Shown piece after piece: positions 8,964-17,090 of a DNA stretch of 64,000 nt. The notes under the pieces were generated by a model. The model worked only from the letters and a program-made list of their open reading frames with translations. It did no database searches and was not told the DNA's origin. Source of the stretch: Kitasatospora cheerisanensis KCTC 2395 (GTDB lineage Bacteria; Actinomycetota; Actinomycetes; Streptomycetales; Streptomycetaceae); NCBI RefSeq assembly GCF_000696185.1, contig NZ_KK853997.1, positions 116,558 through 180,557 on the forward strand, written 5' to 3'. Every line of letters starts with the position of its first letter. Position 1 is the stretch's first letter. Position numbers and translations under genes: made by a program.

Positions 8964-9401
8964 GTGCTGATCAAGGGATACGACCTCGGGCCGCTGGTCG
9001 AGGGTGAGTGGCTGCTCGACCGGGCCGGGTTCTGGCCGAATCACCTGCTGACCATGTGCCGCTTCACACCCGGCGAGGAGCGACCGGAACCCGAGTGGTT
9101 CGGTGCCGACGGTGCCGACACCGACGCCCTCCCCCCGGACGCACCGGCACGCCTGACCGCCGCCCTCACCACCATCGGAGCCCCCGCCACCTCCGCCCAC
9201 CACCTGCTCCGCGCCGGACGCCCCGCGTCACAGCACCTCGCCGGCCTCAACTCCCCTCTGAGCGGTGGCGACCCCCACCAGCCCGCCCCGCCATGGGCAC
9301 TCACCCTCACCCGACCCCAACGCGACGCACTCGCCGGCGCCCTGGGCAGTCGCAGCGGTGGCAGCTCGTCCTCGCAGTCGACGGTCCCAGCGCCCGAGTA
9401 G
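8964..9401 (+). CDS. Hypothetical protein
   Basis: 145 residues. The first 50 residues (IKGYDLGPLVEGEWLLDRAG) look folded, while the rest is Pro/Ala/Ser-rich and ends in a run of Ser, so the C-terminus may be disordered or the frame may be shifted. I chose the GTG at 8964 because GGGAG lies about 10 bases upstream; another GTG at 8940 is possible. No function can be assigned. Confidence 0.45.
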   Translation: MLIKGYDLGPLVEGEWLLDRAGFWPNHLLTMCRFTPGEERPEPEWFGADGADTDALPPDAPARLTAALTTIGAPATSAHHLLRAGRPASQHLAGLNSPLSGGDPHQPAPPWALTLTRPQRDALAGALGSRSGGSSSSQSTVPAPE

Positions 9402-9758
9402 CCCCTGATGCCCCGTCATCCACCGTCGGCGGGAACGGCCGTGCGGGTGCCGGGCCACACCCGTCCTCGCGGAGCCCGGCGGTTCGCCGAGGACGGTACG
9501 GAATCCCCGGACGCGCGACGGCGCTGCGGCACGGCGCTGCGGAACCGCCGCTCGGCGTCGGCGAGTTCGTCGGTCACCCCGTCAACCGGAGCCACCCCTG
9601 CGTTCGCGTGACGGCCTCGCCAGTCCCGTTGCCCGCGGGTGACCTGCACCGGGCCGGGGCCGAACGGCCTTGCTGGGTAAGCCTTCTGGGCCGGCGCCCA
9701 GCAGACCGGTACGCTGGCGTCGATGGCCTGTGCCGTCGTCGATGCAGGGGGATCGCAC
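9402..9758. other. Intergenic stretch with no convincing gene
   Basis: 357 bases between two plus-strand genes. Open frames exist on both strands, as expected at this GC content, but none has both a plausible start and protein-like composition. The last 40 bases hold the leader and ribosome binding site of the next gene. A decayed gene cannot be excluded. Confidence 0.4.
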
Positions 9759-10055
9759 ATGTCGAACACCATTGTCCTGCTTCTCTCCATCGGCTCGCCC
9801 GCCATGGTCGTGGCGATGATCGCCGCGCACGGGCTGCGCGAGAGCAAGGACGCATACACCGGGGTGGTCACCGGCCGCGGGGTGCGCAGTTCGACCGGCA
9901 CCTACGGCCCGACCGGCCGCTACATGGTGCACATCCGCACCGACGAGGGGCGGGAGCTCAGCATCGAGGTGAACGCCCGGACGTACCGGTCGCTCGCCGT
10001 CGGCGACCGGGTGGTCAAGGAGTGGGGCAGGCGCTGGCCGGAGCGGTCGGACTGA
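9759..10055 (+). CDS. Small membrane-anchored protein (DUF7489-like)
   Basis: 98 residues. One N-terminal membrane segment (IVLLLSIGSPAMVVAMIAAHG) is followed by a short beta-rich domain with YTGVVTGRG, YMVHIRTDEG and VGDRVVKEWG. That pattern resembles actinobacterial DUF7489 proteins, an assignment made from memory. The ATG at 9759 is preceded by a GGGGG ribosome binding site; an in-frame ATG at 9723 has none. Function unknown; probably lies at the membrane with its C-terminal domain exposed. Confidence 0.7.
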   Translation: MSNTIVLLLSIGSPAMVVAMIAAHGLRESKDAYTGVVTGRGVRSSTGTYGPTGRYMVHIRTDEGRELSIEVNARTYRSLAVGDRVVKEWGRRWPERSD

Positions 10056-10147
10056 CGGGGCGAACACCCTTGCCGCACCGGCTCCGCCCACGAGGGGGAG
10101 CGACCCGGCCGACGTCCCCACCGGCGCTCTCCCGCGAGTCCGGAGTG

Positions 10148-10600
10148 TCAGGCCCAGTCGAGGCAGCTGAGGATCGTGCCGTCGGCCTGGGCGAGGCAGG
10201 AGCGGAAAGCGACGTCCTTGATGGGGTAGTTGGAGCGGTAGTAGGGGGAGATGACCTGGCTGCCGTTCACGCTGCAGTCGAGGGCGGGGGTGCGGTACTG
10301 CCAGTCCGGGTTCCAGGAGGAGCCGGTCTTGACGTGGTAGCGGATCTGCGTGGCGGAGCAGAATCCGTCCCCCTCGAAGAGGTCCTGCGCGCCGGTGTGC
10401 ACCTCGACAGTGGTACCGCTCCAGTCGACCCGGCCCCATCCCTCGATCTGGTTCGGGAGGCCCATGTAGCCGGTGGCTCGGCTGTTGGCCAGGCCGGACC
10501 AGCCGGAGATCTTGGTCCAGTCGTCGGAGGCGTGGGCCGGCATGGCGGTTCCCAGGGTCAGCAGTGCGGTGCCTGCCAGGATCGCGGCGATCTTCTTCAT
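10148..10600 (-). CDS. Small secreted protein of unknown function
   Basis: 150 residues. A classical Sec signal peptide (MKKIAAILAGTALLTLGTAM, cleavage after AHA) leads to a mature domain of about 125 residues rich in Trp, Tyr and Ser. It has four Cys, which could form two disulphides. I recognise no enzyme motif. The ATG has a strong GGAGAAGG ribosome binding site. It is divergent from the SigE-family sigma gene, sharing a 231-base intergenic region. Confidence 0.75.
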   Translation of the reverse strand: MKKIAAILAGTALLTLGTAMPAHASDDWTKISGWSGLANSRATGYMGLPNQIEGWGRVDWSGTTVEVHTGAQDLFEGDGFCSATQIRYHVKTGSSWNPDWQYRTPALDCSVNGSQVISPYYRSNYPIKDVAFRSCLAQADGTILSCLDWA

Positions 10601-10831
10601 GTGCCTTCTCCTTCGGTCGGCTTTCTGCCGGCTTCCTGCCGGGGTGCGGCCCATCCTCGCCTCGCCGGCACCTCGCGTCGTCAACCCTGTGCGGTAGGCG
10701 GCGGGTAAACCTGCGGTGTACCTGCTGCGCGTACGATCAGTGCGAACGGCCGCGCCCGGCAACGGCCCGCACGGCGACGCCCGCGCGTCCGGCCTGGGAC
10801 GCAACCTCGGGTACGTCGCGTTAAAGCAGAC

Positions 10832-11359
10832 ATGAAGCATCCATCGACCAGTCCCGAGTCGGCGCAGCCGACCGACTTCCGGGAGTTCGCGGTCTCCCGC
10901 GGGCGTCATCTCCTGCGCACGGCCTACCTGTTGACGGGTGGTGACGCGCACCTCGCGGAGGATCTCGTCCAGGAGGCCCTGGGCCGGATCTACGGGCGGT
11001 GGCGCAAGATCTCCCGGATGGAGAATCCGGCCGGGTACGCCCAGACCGTGCTGGTCAACACCTTTCTGTCGCACCGTCGTCGGCGGGCGAGCAGTGAGCA
11101 GGCGACCGACACCTTCGAGGAGGTGGCGGTCAGCGATCCCGACCCGTCGCTGCGGCTGACGCTGCTCAGGGCGTTGAGCGAACTGGCTCCGCAGGACCGC
11201 GCCGTGCTGGTGCTGCGCTTCTGGGAGGACCGCAGCGTCGACGAGACCGCTGCCGCGCTCCAGTTGAGCGCCAGCGGCGTCCGTTCGCGCAGCAGCCGCG
11301 CACTGGACCGCATCCGCGCCGTCCTCGGCGACCAGCTCGACGAGCTCGTCCGCCACTGA
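10832..11359 (+). CDS. ECF RNA polymerase sigma factor, SigE family
   Basis: 175 residues with both ECF domains. Region 2 is at about 15-85 (GRHLLRTAYLLTGGDAHLAEDLVQEAL, then NPAGYAQTVLVNTFLSHRRRR) and region 4 at about 115-165 (LSELAPQDRAVLVLRFWEDRSVDETAAAL). The sequence matches the actinobacterial SigE family of small sigma-70 factors. It directs core RNA polymerase to unknown promoters. It is followed 88 bases later by a one-TM protein that is its probable partner. No clear ribosome binding site precedes the ATG at 10832. Confidence 0.92.
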   Translation: MKHPSTSPESAQPTDFREFAVSRGRHLLRTAYLLTGGDAHLAEDLVQEALGRIYGRWRKISRMENPAGYAQTVLVNTFLSHRRRRASSEQATDTFEEVAVSDPDPSLRLTLLRALSELAPQDRAVLVLRFWEDRSVDETAAALQLSASGVRSRSSRALDRIRAVLGDQLDELVRH

Positions 11360-11447
11360 GCCCGCCACCGCGAGCCCGTCGGCGAATCCGCCACCGAGCC
11401 CGCCAGAACCGCTTTCCCCTTCCGATCCGTCAGGAGAGTCCTCCCCC

Positions 11448-12656
11448 ATGCCTTCCGACACCGCCGTCTCCGCACTGATGCGGGACGCCGCCGATCTCAC
11501 CCCCGACCTGCCCGTCGAGCTGCTGGCCGACGCCGGCGAGCGTCTCGGGCGCAGCCGCGTCCGCCGTCGGCGTCTTGCCGCGGCCGCCGGCGCGGGTGCG
11601 GCATTGACGCTGGTCGCCCTGGCCGGAGTGGCCCTGCGGCCGGGGGGCGGCGCGCCGGTGGTCGTCCGTCCGATGGGAAACCCGGCCGTCACCGGGCAGT
11701 TCATGATCGACACGCTGGTGTCCCTGCTGCCCCCGGGCCAGGTCGACAGCACCTTCGGCGCCGGCTCGGACGCCCCGCACGGCGGGCCGATGGCCCATCT
11801 CGCGTTCGACGACGGCCAGGGCGCTTCGGCGATCACCCTGAGCACCGACTGGGTCGCGCTGCCGATCGGGGCGGGCACCCAGGGCACCCAGTGCGTGGAC
11901 CCGACCGTGCGTCCGACCGACGGCTGCACCCGGACGGTGGGCCCGGACGGCTCGATTCTCATGATCCAGAAGTTCCGGCCCGAGCCCGGCGGCGGGCCCA
12001 CCTCCACCTGGACGGCGATCTGGACGGGTGCCGACGGCCGCCAGGTCCGCCTGGACGAGAGGAACTCCCGGACGGCCGGGCCGCCGCTGACCCGGCCCGA
12101 ACCCGCGCTGTCCGTCGAGCAGTTGGCCGCCGTGATCAGCAGCCCGGCCTGGAACCCGGTGTTCGAGGTGTTCACCACCTCCACCAATGCGCCGGGCGGC
12201 TCGCAACTCCCGCTTCCGGACGCGATCCTGGCCACCGCCGACCGGCTCCTGCCGGCGGGCCTCCAGCGTGACCGCGGCAGCGCTCCGCAGACCACCCCGG
12301 GCACGGCCCATCTCACCGTCACCGTCGACGGGCAGACCTGCCTGCTGTCGATCACGGTCACGCCGCACTGGATGAAGGACGGCGACCCCCGAAGCATCTT
12401 CGCCTCGCTGGCCAACGGCCGCCCGACCACCCGGACGGCGAGCGGCGCCGAGGTCGTCACCTCGACCTACGGCGCCACCAAGAGCTCGCCCGAGCCGCCC
12501 GTCCGCTGGCTGGCCGACGCCCTGCTGCCGGACGGCACCCACGTCAGCGTCAGCGAGAACATCGGCGCCAACTCCTTCGACGCCAAGCCCGGCACCCCGG
12601 CCCTGACGCTCGATCAGCTCGCCGACCTGGCGGCCGCCTCCGCGTGGCAGCAGTGA
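11448..12656 (+). CDS. One-TM membrane protein, probable partner of the SigE-family sigma factor
   Basis: 402 residues. A cytoplasmic N-terminus of about 43 residues ends in RSRVRRRR, then one membrane segment (about 44-62), then an extracytoplasmic domain of about 330 residues with four Cys. This layout, directly downstream of a SigE-family gene, is common in Streptomyces, where such proteins may act as anti-sigma or sensor proteins. No zinc-binding anti-sigma motif (HxxxCxxC) is visible. Ribosome binding site GGAGAG lies about 10 bases before the ATG. The role is inferred only from layout and context. Confidence 0.75.
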   Translation: MPSDTAVSALMRDAADLTPDLPVELLADAGERLGRSRVRRRRLAAAAGAGAALTLVALAGVALRPGGGAPVVVRPMGNPAVTGQFMIDTLVSLLPPGQVDSTFGAGSDAPHGGPMAHLAFDDGQGASAITLSTDWVALPIGAGTQGTQCVDPTVRPTDGCTRTVGPDGSILMIQKFRPEPGGGPTSTWTAIWTGADGRQVRLDERNSRTAGPPLTRPEPALSVEQLAAVISSPAWNPVFEVFTTSTNAPGGSQLPLPDAILATADRLLPAGLQRDRGSAPQTTPGTAHLTVTVDGQTCLLSITVTPHWMKDGDPRSIFASLANGRPTTRTASGAEVVTSTYGATKSSPEPPVRWLADALLPDGTHVSVSENIGANSFDAKPGTPALTLDQLADLAAASAWQQ

Positions 12657-12755
12657 CCGGCGGGCCCGGCCGCGACGCCGGCCGGGGCCCTCGCTCCCCC
12701 GGGCGGGTGCGAAAACCGTTTGCTGGGAGCGCGGCGAGCGGGAATCATCCGGACG

Positions 12756-13319
12756 ATGAGTGAGCAGCTTCCCGAGCGGTGGTCCAGGGCCGGTGTCTAC
12801 CCCGACATGTGGGTGGATCCGGACGACGATCCCCGCAACACCGACGGGCCGATGGCGGACGGCGAACTCGCCACGTTCGTCGAGTACTTGACGAACTATC
12901 GGCTGACGCTGCGGATGAAGTGCGACGGCCTGACGGCCGAGCAGCTCGCCACCCGCTCGGTCCCGCCGTCGACCATGTCGCTGCTCGGTCTGGTCCGCCA
13001 TCTCGCCGAGGTGGAGCGCGACTGGCGGAACTGGATCGTCCCGGGCGAGCCGGCCGCGAAGCTGTACGGGGATCCGGACGGCGACTTCGAGGGGGCGCTG
13101 CCCGAGCAGTCCGTGGTGGACGGCGCGTTCGCCGACCTGGAGCGTGAACAGGCCGCCACCGACGCCGCGTTCGCCGCGCACCCCGACATGTCGGCCCGCA
13201 TCGGGCGGGACAACGACCCGGTCCGCTCCCTGTGGGTCCACCGCATCGAGGAGTACGCCCGCCACTGCGGCCACGCCGACCTCCTGCGCGAACGCGTCGA
13301 CGGCCGCACCGGCCAGTGA
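12756..13319 (+). CDS. DinB-family protein (DUF664)
   Basis: 187 residues. The four-helix DinB fold is indicated by FVEYLTNYRLTLRMKCDGL, LLGLVRHLAEVERDWRNW and the C-terminal WVHRIEEYARHCGHADLLRE, which hold the three His positions of the metal site. DUF664 proteins are probable thiol-dependent transferases or hydrolases in mycothiol-producing bacteria; the substrate is unknown. The ATG at 12756 gives the expected length; an in-frame extension to 12720 is Arg-rich. Confidence 0.88.
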   Translation: MSEQLPERWSRAGVYPDMWVDPDDDPRNTDGPMADGELATFVEYLTNYRLTLRMKCDGLTAEQLATRSVPPSTMSLLGLVRHLAEVERDWRNWIVPGEPAAKLYGDPDGDFEGALPEQSVVDGAFADLEREQAATDAAFAAHPDMSARIGRDNDPVRSLWVHRIEEYARHCGHADLLRERVDGRTGQ

Positions 13320-13513
13320 CCCTCGTACCGGCGGTGCCCGCCCCCCACCGGGCACCGCCCGCACACCCGTCCGCACACCCGTCCGCGCACCCACCCGCCG
13401 GCCCGCACACCCGCCGGCCCGTGCACCCGCCCGAAAACCAGGTGCGGCGCGTCCGCCGGGGCGGTTAGCGTCGGCGGTTTGCGGCGGACGGGTGCGGGCT
13501 GGGGTGGTGCGGG

Positions 13514-14776
13514 ATGAAGCGGGACGGTGGACTGGGGCGGCCCTTCGGGCTGTTGTGGTCGGCGGCGGCGGTGTCGGCGCTGGGCGACGGGATCGTCGCG
13601 GCGGCGGCCCCGCTGCTGGTGACGTCGTTGACCAGGGATCCGGTGCTGGTCGGGCTCTCGGTGTTCGTCCAGCAGCTGCCGTGGCTGCTGCTCGCCCCGG
13701 TGAGCGGGGTGCTGGTGGACCGGGTGGACCGGCGGCGCCTGACGGTGGCGATGAACGCGGCCCGCTCGGTGCTGACGGCGGTGCTGGCGGCGGCGGTGTT
13801 CGCGGGCGCGGCCTCGCTGCCGCTGATCTACGCGATCGGCCTGCTGCTGGGCAGTTGTGCGGCGCTCGGCGACAACGCGTCCTCCGCGCTGGTGCCCGCC
13901 GTCGTCCCGTCCGAGCAGCTGCCGCGCGCCAACTCGCGGATGTTCGGCGCGTATTCGGTGCTCAACAAGCTGTGCGGCCCGCCGCTCGGCGCGGCCCTGT
14001 TCGGGGTGGCGGCCGGCCTGCCGCTGACGATCGACGCGGCGAGCTTCGCCGGCGCGGCCGCCCTGCTCTCGGCGCTGCGCCTGCTGCCGTCCGAGCAGAC
14101 CGCCCCGCCGAAGGCCGAGCCGGTGCGCTTGCCGATGCGCCGTCAGTTCACCGAGGGCGCACGCTGGCTCTGGGGTCAGCCGGCGGTGCGGACGCTGACG
14201 CTGGCGCTGTGCCTGATGAACGTGACGCTGATCGCCGGGTTCTCGGTGATGGTGCTGTACGCCCGTGAGCACCTGGGCCTGTCGGAGCTCGGCTACGGCC
14301 TACTGATGGCGGTCGGCGCGGTGGGCGGTCTGCTGGGGGCGGCGGTGGCGCCGGCCCTTCAGGCGCGGTTCTCCTCCTCGGTGCTGCTGCGCACCGGTCT
14401 GGTGCTGGAGACGCTGACGCACGTCGGTCTGGCGCTGGCGGGTTCGGCGTGGGTGGCGGGCGCGGTGCTGGCGGTGTTCGGCGTGCACGGCGCGGTGTGG
14501 ATGGGCGTGGACCGGACGCTGGTGCAGCGGGCGGTGCCGGACGAGTTGCGCGGCCGGGTGATGAGCGTCTTCATGGCGCTGGCGGTGGGCGGTTCGGCGC
14601 TCGGCGCGCTGATCGGCGGCCCGCTGGCCCGGAGCTTCGGCCTGACCGGCCCGTTCTGGTTCTCGGCGGTGGTGATGGCGGGGCTGACGGTGTTCGCCTG
14701 GCGCCCGTTCAGCCGCGCCATCGACGACCCGGCGCCCGTCCCGCCCGCGCAACAGCCGCTGGCAGCGGCGAACTGA
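13514..14776 (+). CDS. MFS exporter (MFS_3 / EntS-like)
   Basis: 420 residues, about 12 membrane segments. The first helix pair (FGLLWSAAAVSALGDGIVAAAAPLL), the LLAPVSGVLVDRVDRRRL loop and ALGDNASSALVPAVVP place it in the MFS_3 group that includes enterobactin and macrolide exporters. Substrate unknown. The 190-base gap before it holds only low-complexity CACCCGTCCG-type repeats (about 13365-13430). Same direction as the DinB gene but not tightly coupled. Confidence 0.9.
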   Translation: MKRDGGLGRPFGLLWSAAAVSALGDGIVAAAAPLLVTSLTRDPVLVGLSVFVQQLPWLLLAPVSGVLVDRVDRRRLTVAMNAARSVLTAVLAAAVFAGAASLPLIYAIGLLLGSCAALGDNASSALVPAVVPSEQLPRANSRMFGAYSVLNKLCGPPLGAALFGVAAGLPLTIDAASFAGAAALLSALRLLPSEQTAPPKAEPVRLPMRRQFTEGARWLWGQPAVRTLTLALCLMNVTLIAGFSVMVLYAREHLGLSELGYGLLMAVGAVGGLLGAAVAPALQARFSSSVLLRTGLVLETLTHVGLALAGSAWVAGAVLAVFGVHGAVWMGVDRTLVQRAVPDELRGRVMSVFMALAVGGSALGALIGGPLARSFGLTGPFWFSAVVMAGLTVFAWRPFSRAIDDPAPVPPAQQPLAAAN

Positions 14777-14914
14777 CGGCCCGTCCGACCGCGCGTCGTC
14801 CCGCGGCGGCCGCGGAACGACGCTCCGTCCCCGGCCCTGCCTGCGGCTCCGGGCGGGGCCGCCTGCGGTATATCTGGCGGGGCAGTGGCGGCGAGCGGGG
14901 CGAGGTGGGTGCGG

Positions 14915-15184
14915 GTGATCCGGCGGCGGGTGCTGGTCTCGGGCACGGTGCAGGGGGTGTTCTTCCGCGACTCCTGCCGGCGGGCGGCGGCGGAGGCGGG
15001 CGTGGCCGGCTGGGTGCGGAACCTTCCGGACGGCCGGGTGGAGGCGGTCTTCGAGGGCGACGACGCGCCGGTGGAGCGGATGGTGGCCTGGATGCGGCGC
15101 GGCCCGTCCCGGGCGGAGGTGGAGCACGTGGAGGTGATCCCGGAGCCGCTGGAGGGCCTGCTCGTCTTCGCCATCACCGACTGA
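14915..15184 (+). CDS. acyP: Acylphosphatase
   Basis: 89 residues, the usual length for the family. It hydrolyses acyl-phosphate bonds such as those in 1,3-bisphosphoglycerate or carbamoyl phosphate in the cytosol. The signature VSGTVQGVFFRD, with the catalytic Arg, and GWVRNLPDGRVEAVFEG, with the catalytic Asn, are both complete. I chose the GTG at 14915 because GAGGTGGG ends five bases before it; GTG codons at 14909 and 14885 are alternatives that add only a few residues. Confidence 0.93.
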   Translation: MIRRRVLVSGTVQGVFFRDSCRRAAAEAGVAGWVRNLPDGRVEAVFEGDDAPVERMVAWMRRGPSRAEVEHVEVIPEPLEGLLVFAITD

Positions 15185-15224
15185 CGCGGCCCCCGGCACC
15201 ACCCCTGGGGCCGACTGCGCAGCG

Positions 15225-15653
15225 CTACTCGTAGGGCCACACGTCGTCGGGGAACACCCGGGCGAACCAGTGCGGTTGGACGTCGCGCAGCCGCAGGGTG
15301 CGCCAGCGCGTCGGGTCCTCGGGGAGCGGGACGCCGACCTCGACGTCGGGGCCGTGGGCGAACAGCCGTTCCTGGCAGACGCCGCACGGGGCGAGCACCC
15401 AGAACCCGCGGCCCTGGTCGGCGGCGGTGACGCACACCGAGGCGACCACCTTGCGGTCGAGTTTGTAGGCCTCGCAGATCGCCCCGGTCTCGTGGCACAG
15501 CCGGACGGCGTTGTTCGGCGGCTCGGGCGCGGTGCTGGTCAGCACGGTGCCGTCGTCCAGGCGCAGCGCTGCGGCGCCGGCCCAGTCCTGTCCGGGGAAG
15601 CGACGGCGGGTCAGCTCGATCGCGGCGTCCACGAGTTCTCGGTCGATGGCCAT
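15225..15653 (-). CDS. Cytidine deaminase-like protein
   Basis: 142 residues. It has the cytidine-deaminase zinc site: HETGAICEA supplies a His ligand and a Glu in the place of the usual CAE/HAE motif, and APCGVCQERL supplies the two Cys ligands (PCxxC). The pattern HE rather than CAE or HAE is closer to blasticidin-S-deaminase-like members. Likely a nucleoside or modified-nucleoside deaminase. The ATG at 15653 starts directly before the conserved N-terminal helix. It is divergent from a DinB gene with only 67 bases between the starts, so the two promoters overlap. Confidence 0.85.
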   Translation of the reverse strand: MAIDRELVDAAIELTRRRFPGQDWAGAAALRLDDGTVLTSTAPEPPNNAVRLCHETGAICEAYKLDRKVVASVCVTAADQGRGFWVLAPCGVCQERLFAHGPDVEVGVPLPEDPTRWRTLRLRDVQPHWFARVFPDDVWPYE

Positions 15654-15720
15654 GCGCGGCACCCTGGCCGAGCGGGAAAACCCTTTGCCGCCCGTTTTCC
15701 GGCCCGGCCAGACTCGCCCC

Positions 15721-16335
15721 ATGACTGAGCAGCCGAACGATTCCAAGCGCGGTTTGAAGATCTATCTGCAGGATGCCCGGGACGCGGTGCTGTGGAAGCT
15801 GGAGGGCCTGTCGGAGTACGACGTGCGCCGCCCGGTGACGCCGTCGGGGACGAATCTGCTGGGTGTGGTGAAGCACCTGACGGGTGCGGAGGCGGTCTAC
15901 CTGGGCGAGGCCTTCGGCCGTCCGTTCGACGGGGCGCCGGGCCTGTGGGTGGCGGGCGCGGCCGAGCCGAACGACGACCTCTGGGCCCGGCCGGACGAGA
16001 GCCGGGAGTCGCTGATCGCGGAGTACCGCCGGGTGTGGGCGCACTCCGACGAGACCGTCGACTCCCTTCCGCTGGACGCTCTCGGCCGGGTGCCCTGGCC
16101 GCCGCACTCGCAGCTGTCGCTGGAGCGGATCCTGCTGCACGTGGTGGTGGAGAGCCAGCGGCACACCGGCCAGCTCGACCTGGTCCGCGAACTCCTGGAC
16201 GGCGCGACGGGGTTGCGTCCGGGTGACGAGGTCCTCCCCGAGGTGCCCGCCGACTTCTGGCCGGCCCACTACGCCCGGGTCGAACGGGCGGCCCGCGACG
16301 CGGCCCGCGCGGCGGGCGAGCGCGTGCCCGACTGA
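15721..16335 (+). CDS. DinB-family protein
   Basis: 204 residues. The DinB four-helix pattern is clear: LYLQDARDAVLWKLEGL-like helix 1, NLLGVVKHLTGAEAVYLG with the first metal His, and ILLHVVVESQRHTGQLDLVRE with the other His residues. Members are metal-dependent, probably mycothiol- or bacillithiol-linked, enzymes. It is the second of two DinB-type proteins within 3 kb but is not a close copy of the one at 12756. The ATG at 15721 gives the standard length. Confidence 0.88.
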   Translation: MTEQPNDSKRGLKIYLQDARDAVLWKLEGLSEYDVRRPVTPSGTNLLGVVKHLTGAEAVYLGEAFGRPFDGAPGLWVAGAAEPNDDLWARPDESRESLIAEYRRVWAHSDETVDSLPLDALGRVPWPPHSQLSLERILLHVVVESQRHTGQLDLVRELLDGATGLRPGDEVLPEVPADFWPAHYARVERAARDAARAAGERVPD

Positions 16336-16393
16336 GCGCCGCCGCACGGCCGGGTGCTGGACGGTGGTGCGAGTGCCGCGTCAGGATGGCGGC

Positions 16394-17025
16394 ATGACGG
16401 AGAGTCAGCCGGAGGATCCGGCGGGGCGGGCGGCCCGGGGACCGGCAGCCCGGGGCGGCGGCCCGGGCCCGCGGCGGACGGACTGGGGCGCGGTGGGGCG
16501 CTGGCCGGGGTGGTGGCGGCGCTGGTCGCGCTGGTGGCGTACCTGGTGCCGCGGGAGGCGCCGAAGGCCGCCGCGCCCGCGCCGGTGGCGTCCTCGGGAT
16601 GGACGCCCGATCCGACGCCCGCGCCGGTGCCGAGCCGCTCCGCCACCCCGTCGCCGGATCCCGAACCGCCGTCCTCCGCACCGTCCCCGGCTCCGGCCCG
16701 GACGTCGGCGCCGCCGCTCCCGTTGCCGACGGTGCGGGCGGCGGGGTGCGCGCAGGCACAGGCCGCGGTCGCGGCGTACCGGCGCGATCCGGGGTCGACC
16801 CGGCCGGCGCAGGCGGACGCGGCGAACCTGGCGTACCAGGGGTTGATGCGGGCGGGCACGGACGCGGATCCGCCGGTGCGGCCGACGATCCTGCGGCTGG
16901 CGCAGGGGTTCCAGGAGTTGAGCTTCCGGCTGAGCGGCATGGTGCTGGCCGATCCGAACGAGGTGATCGGCGATCTCGATTCGGATCTCCAGCAGCTGGA
17001 CCGGCTGTGCGGGGACGGCGGTTGA
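16394..17025 (+). CDS. Small one-TM protein with Pro-rich linker, one apparent frameshift
   Basis: Starts MTESQPEDPAGR at 16394 and continues to DWGAVG. The next piece, ALAGVVAALVALVAYLVP, a membrane segment, is in another frame. One extra G in the GGGG run at 16495-16498 joins them exactly. After the membrane segment come a Pro/Ser/Thr-rich linker of about 60 residues and a helical C-terminal domain of about 90 residues (ANLAYQGLMRAG, LSFRLSGMVLADPNEVIGDL). Total about 210 residues. Probably a surface-exposed protein anchored by one helix. Function unknown. Confidence 0.65.
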
Positions 17026-17054
17026 CGCGCCCGCGCCGGCCGGCCGGGCGCGTC
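17024..17054. terminator. Hairpin between convergent genes
   Basis: Ten-base arms GACGCGCCCG and CGGGCGCGTC separated by 11 bases, overlapping the stop codon of the plus-strand gene and lying before the stop of the minus-strand oxidase gene. No U-tract, as is usual in this group. Probably works in both directions. Confidence 0.45.
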
Positions 17055-17090
17055 GAGGCGTGCGGGGCGGCCGGCGCGGGTGACGGGTCG

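Noticed and set aside
9416..9901. Minus-strand gene in the 9.4-9.9 kb gap
   Set aside because: Overlaps the well-supported small membrane gene at 9759 and lacks a start signal or recognisable domain.
13365..13430. Possible CRISPR or structured repeat
   Set aside because: Short irregular CACCCGTCCG/CCGGCCC repeats without uniform spacers; low-complexity intergenic sequence.
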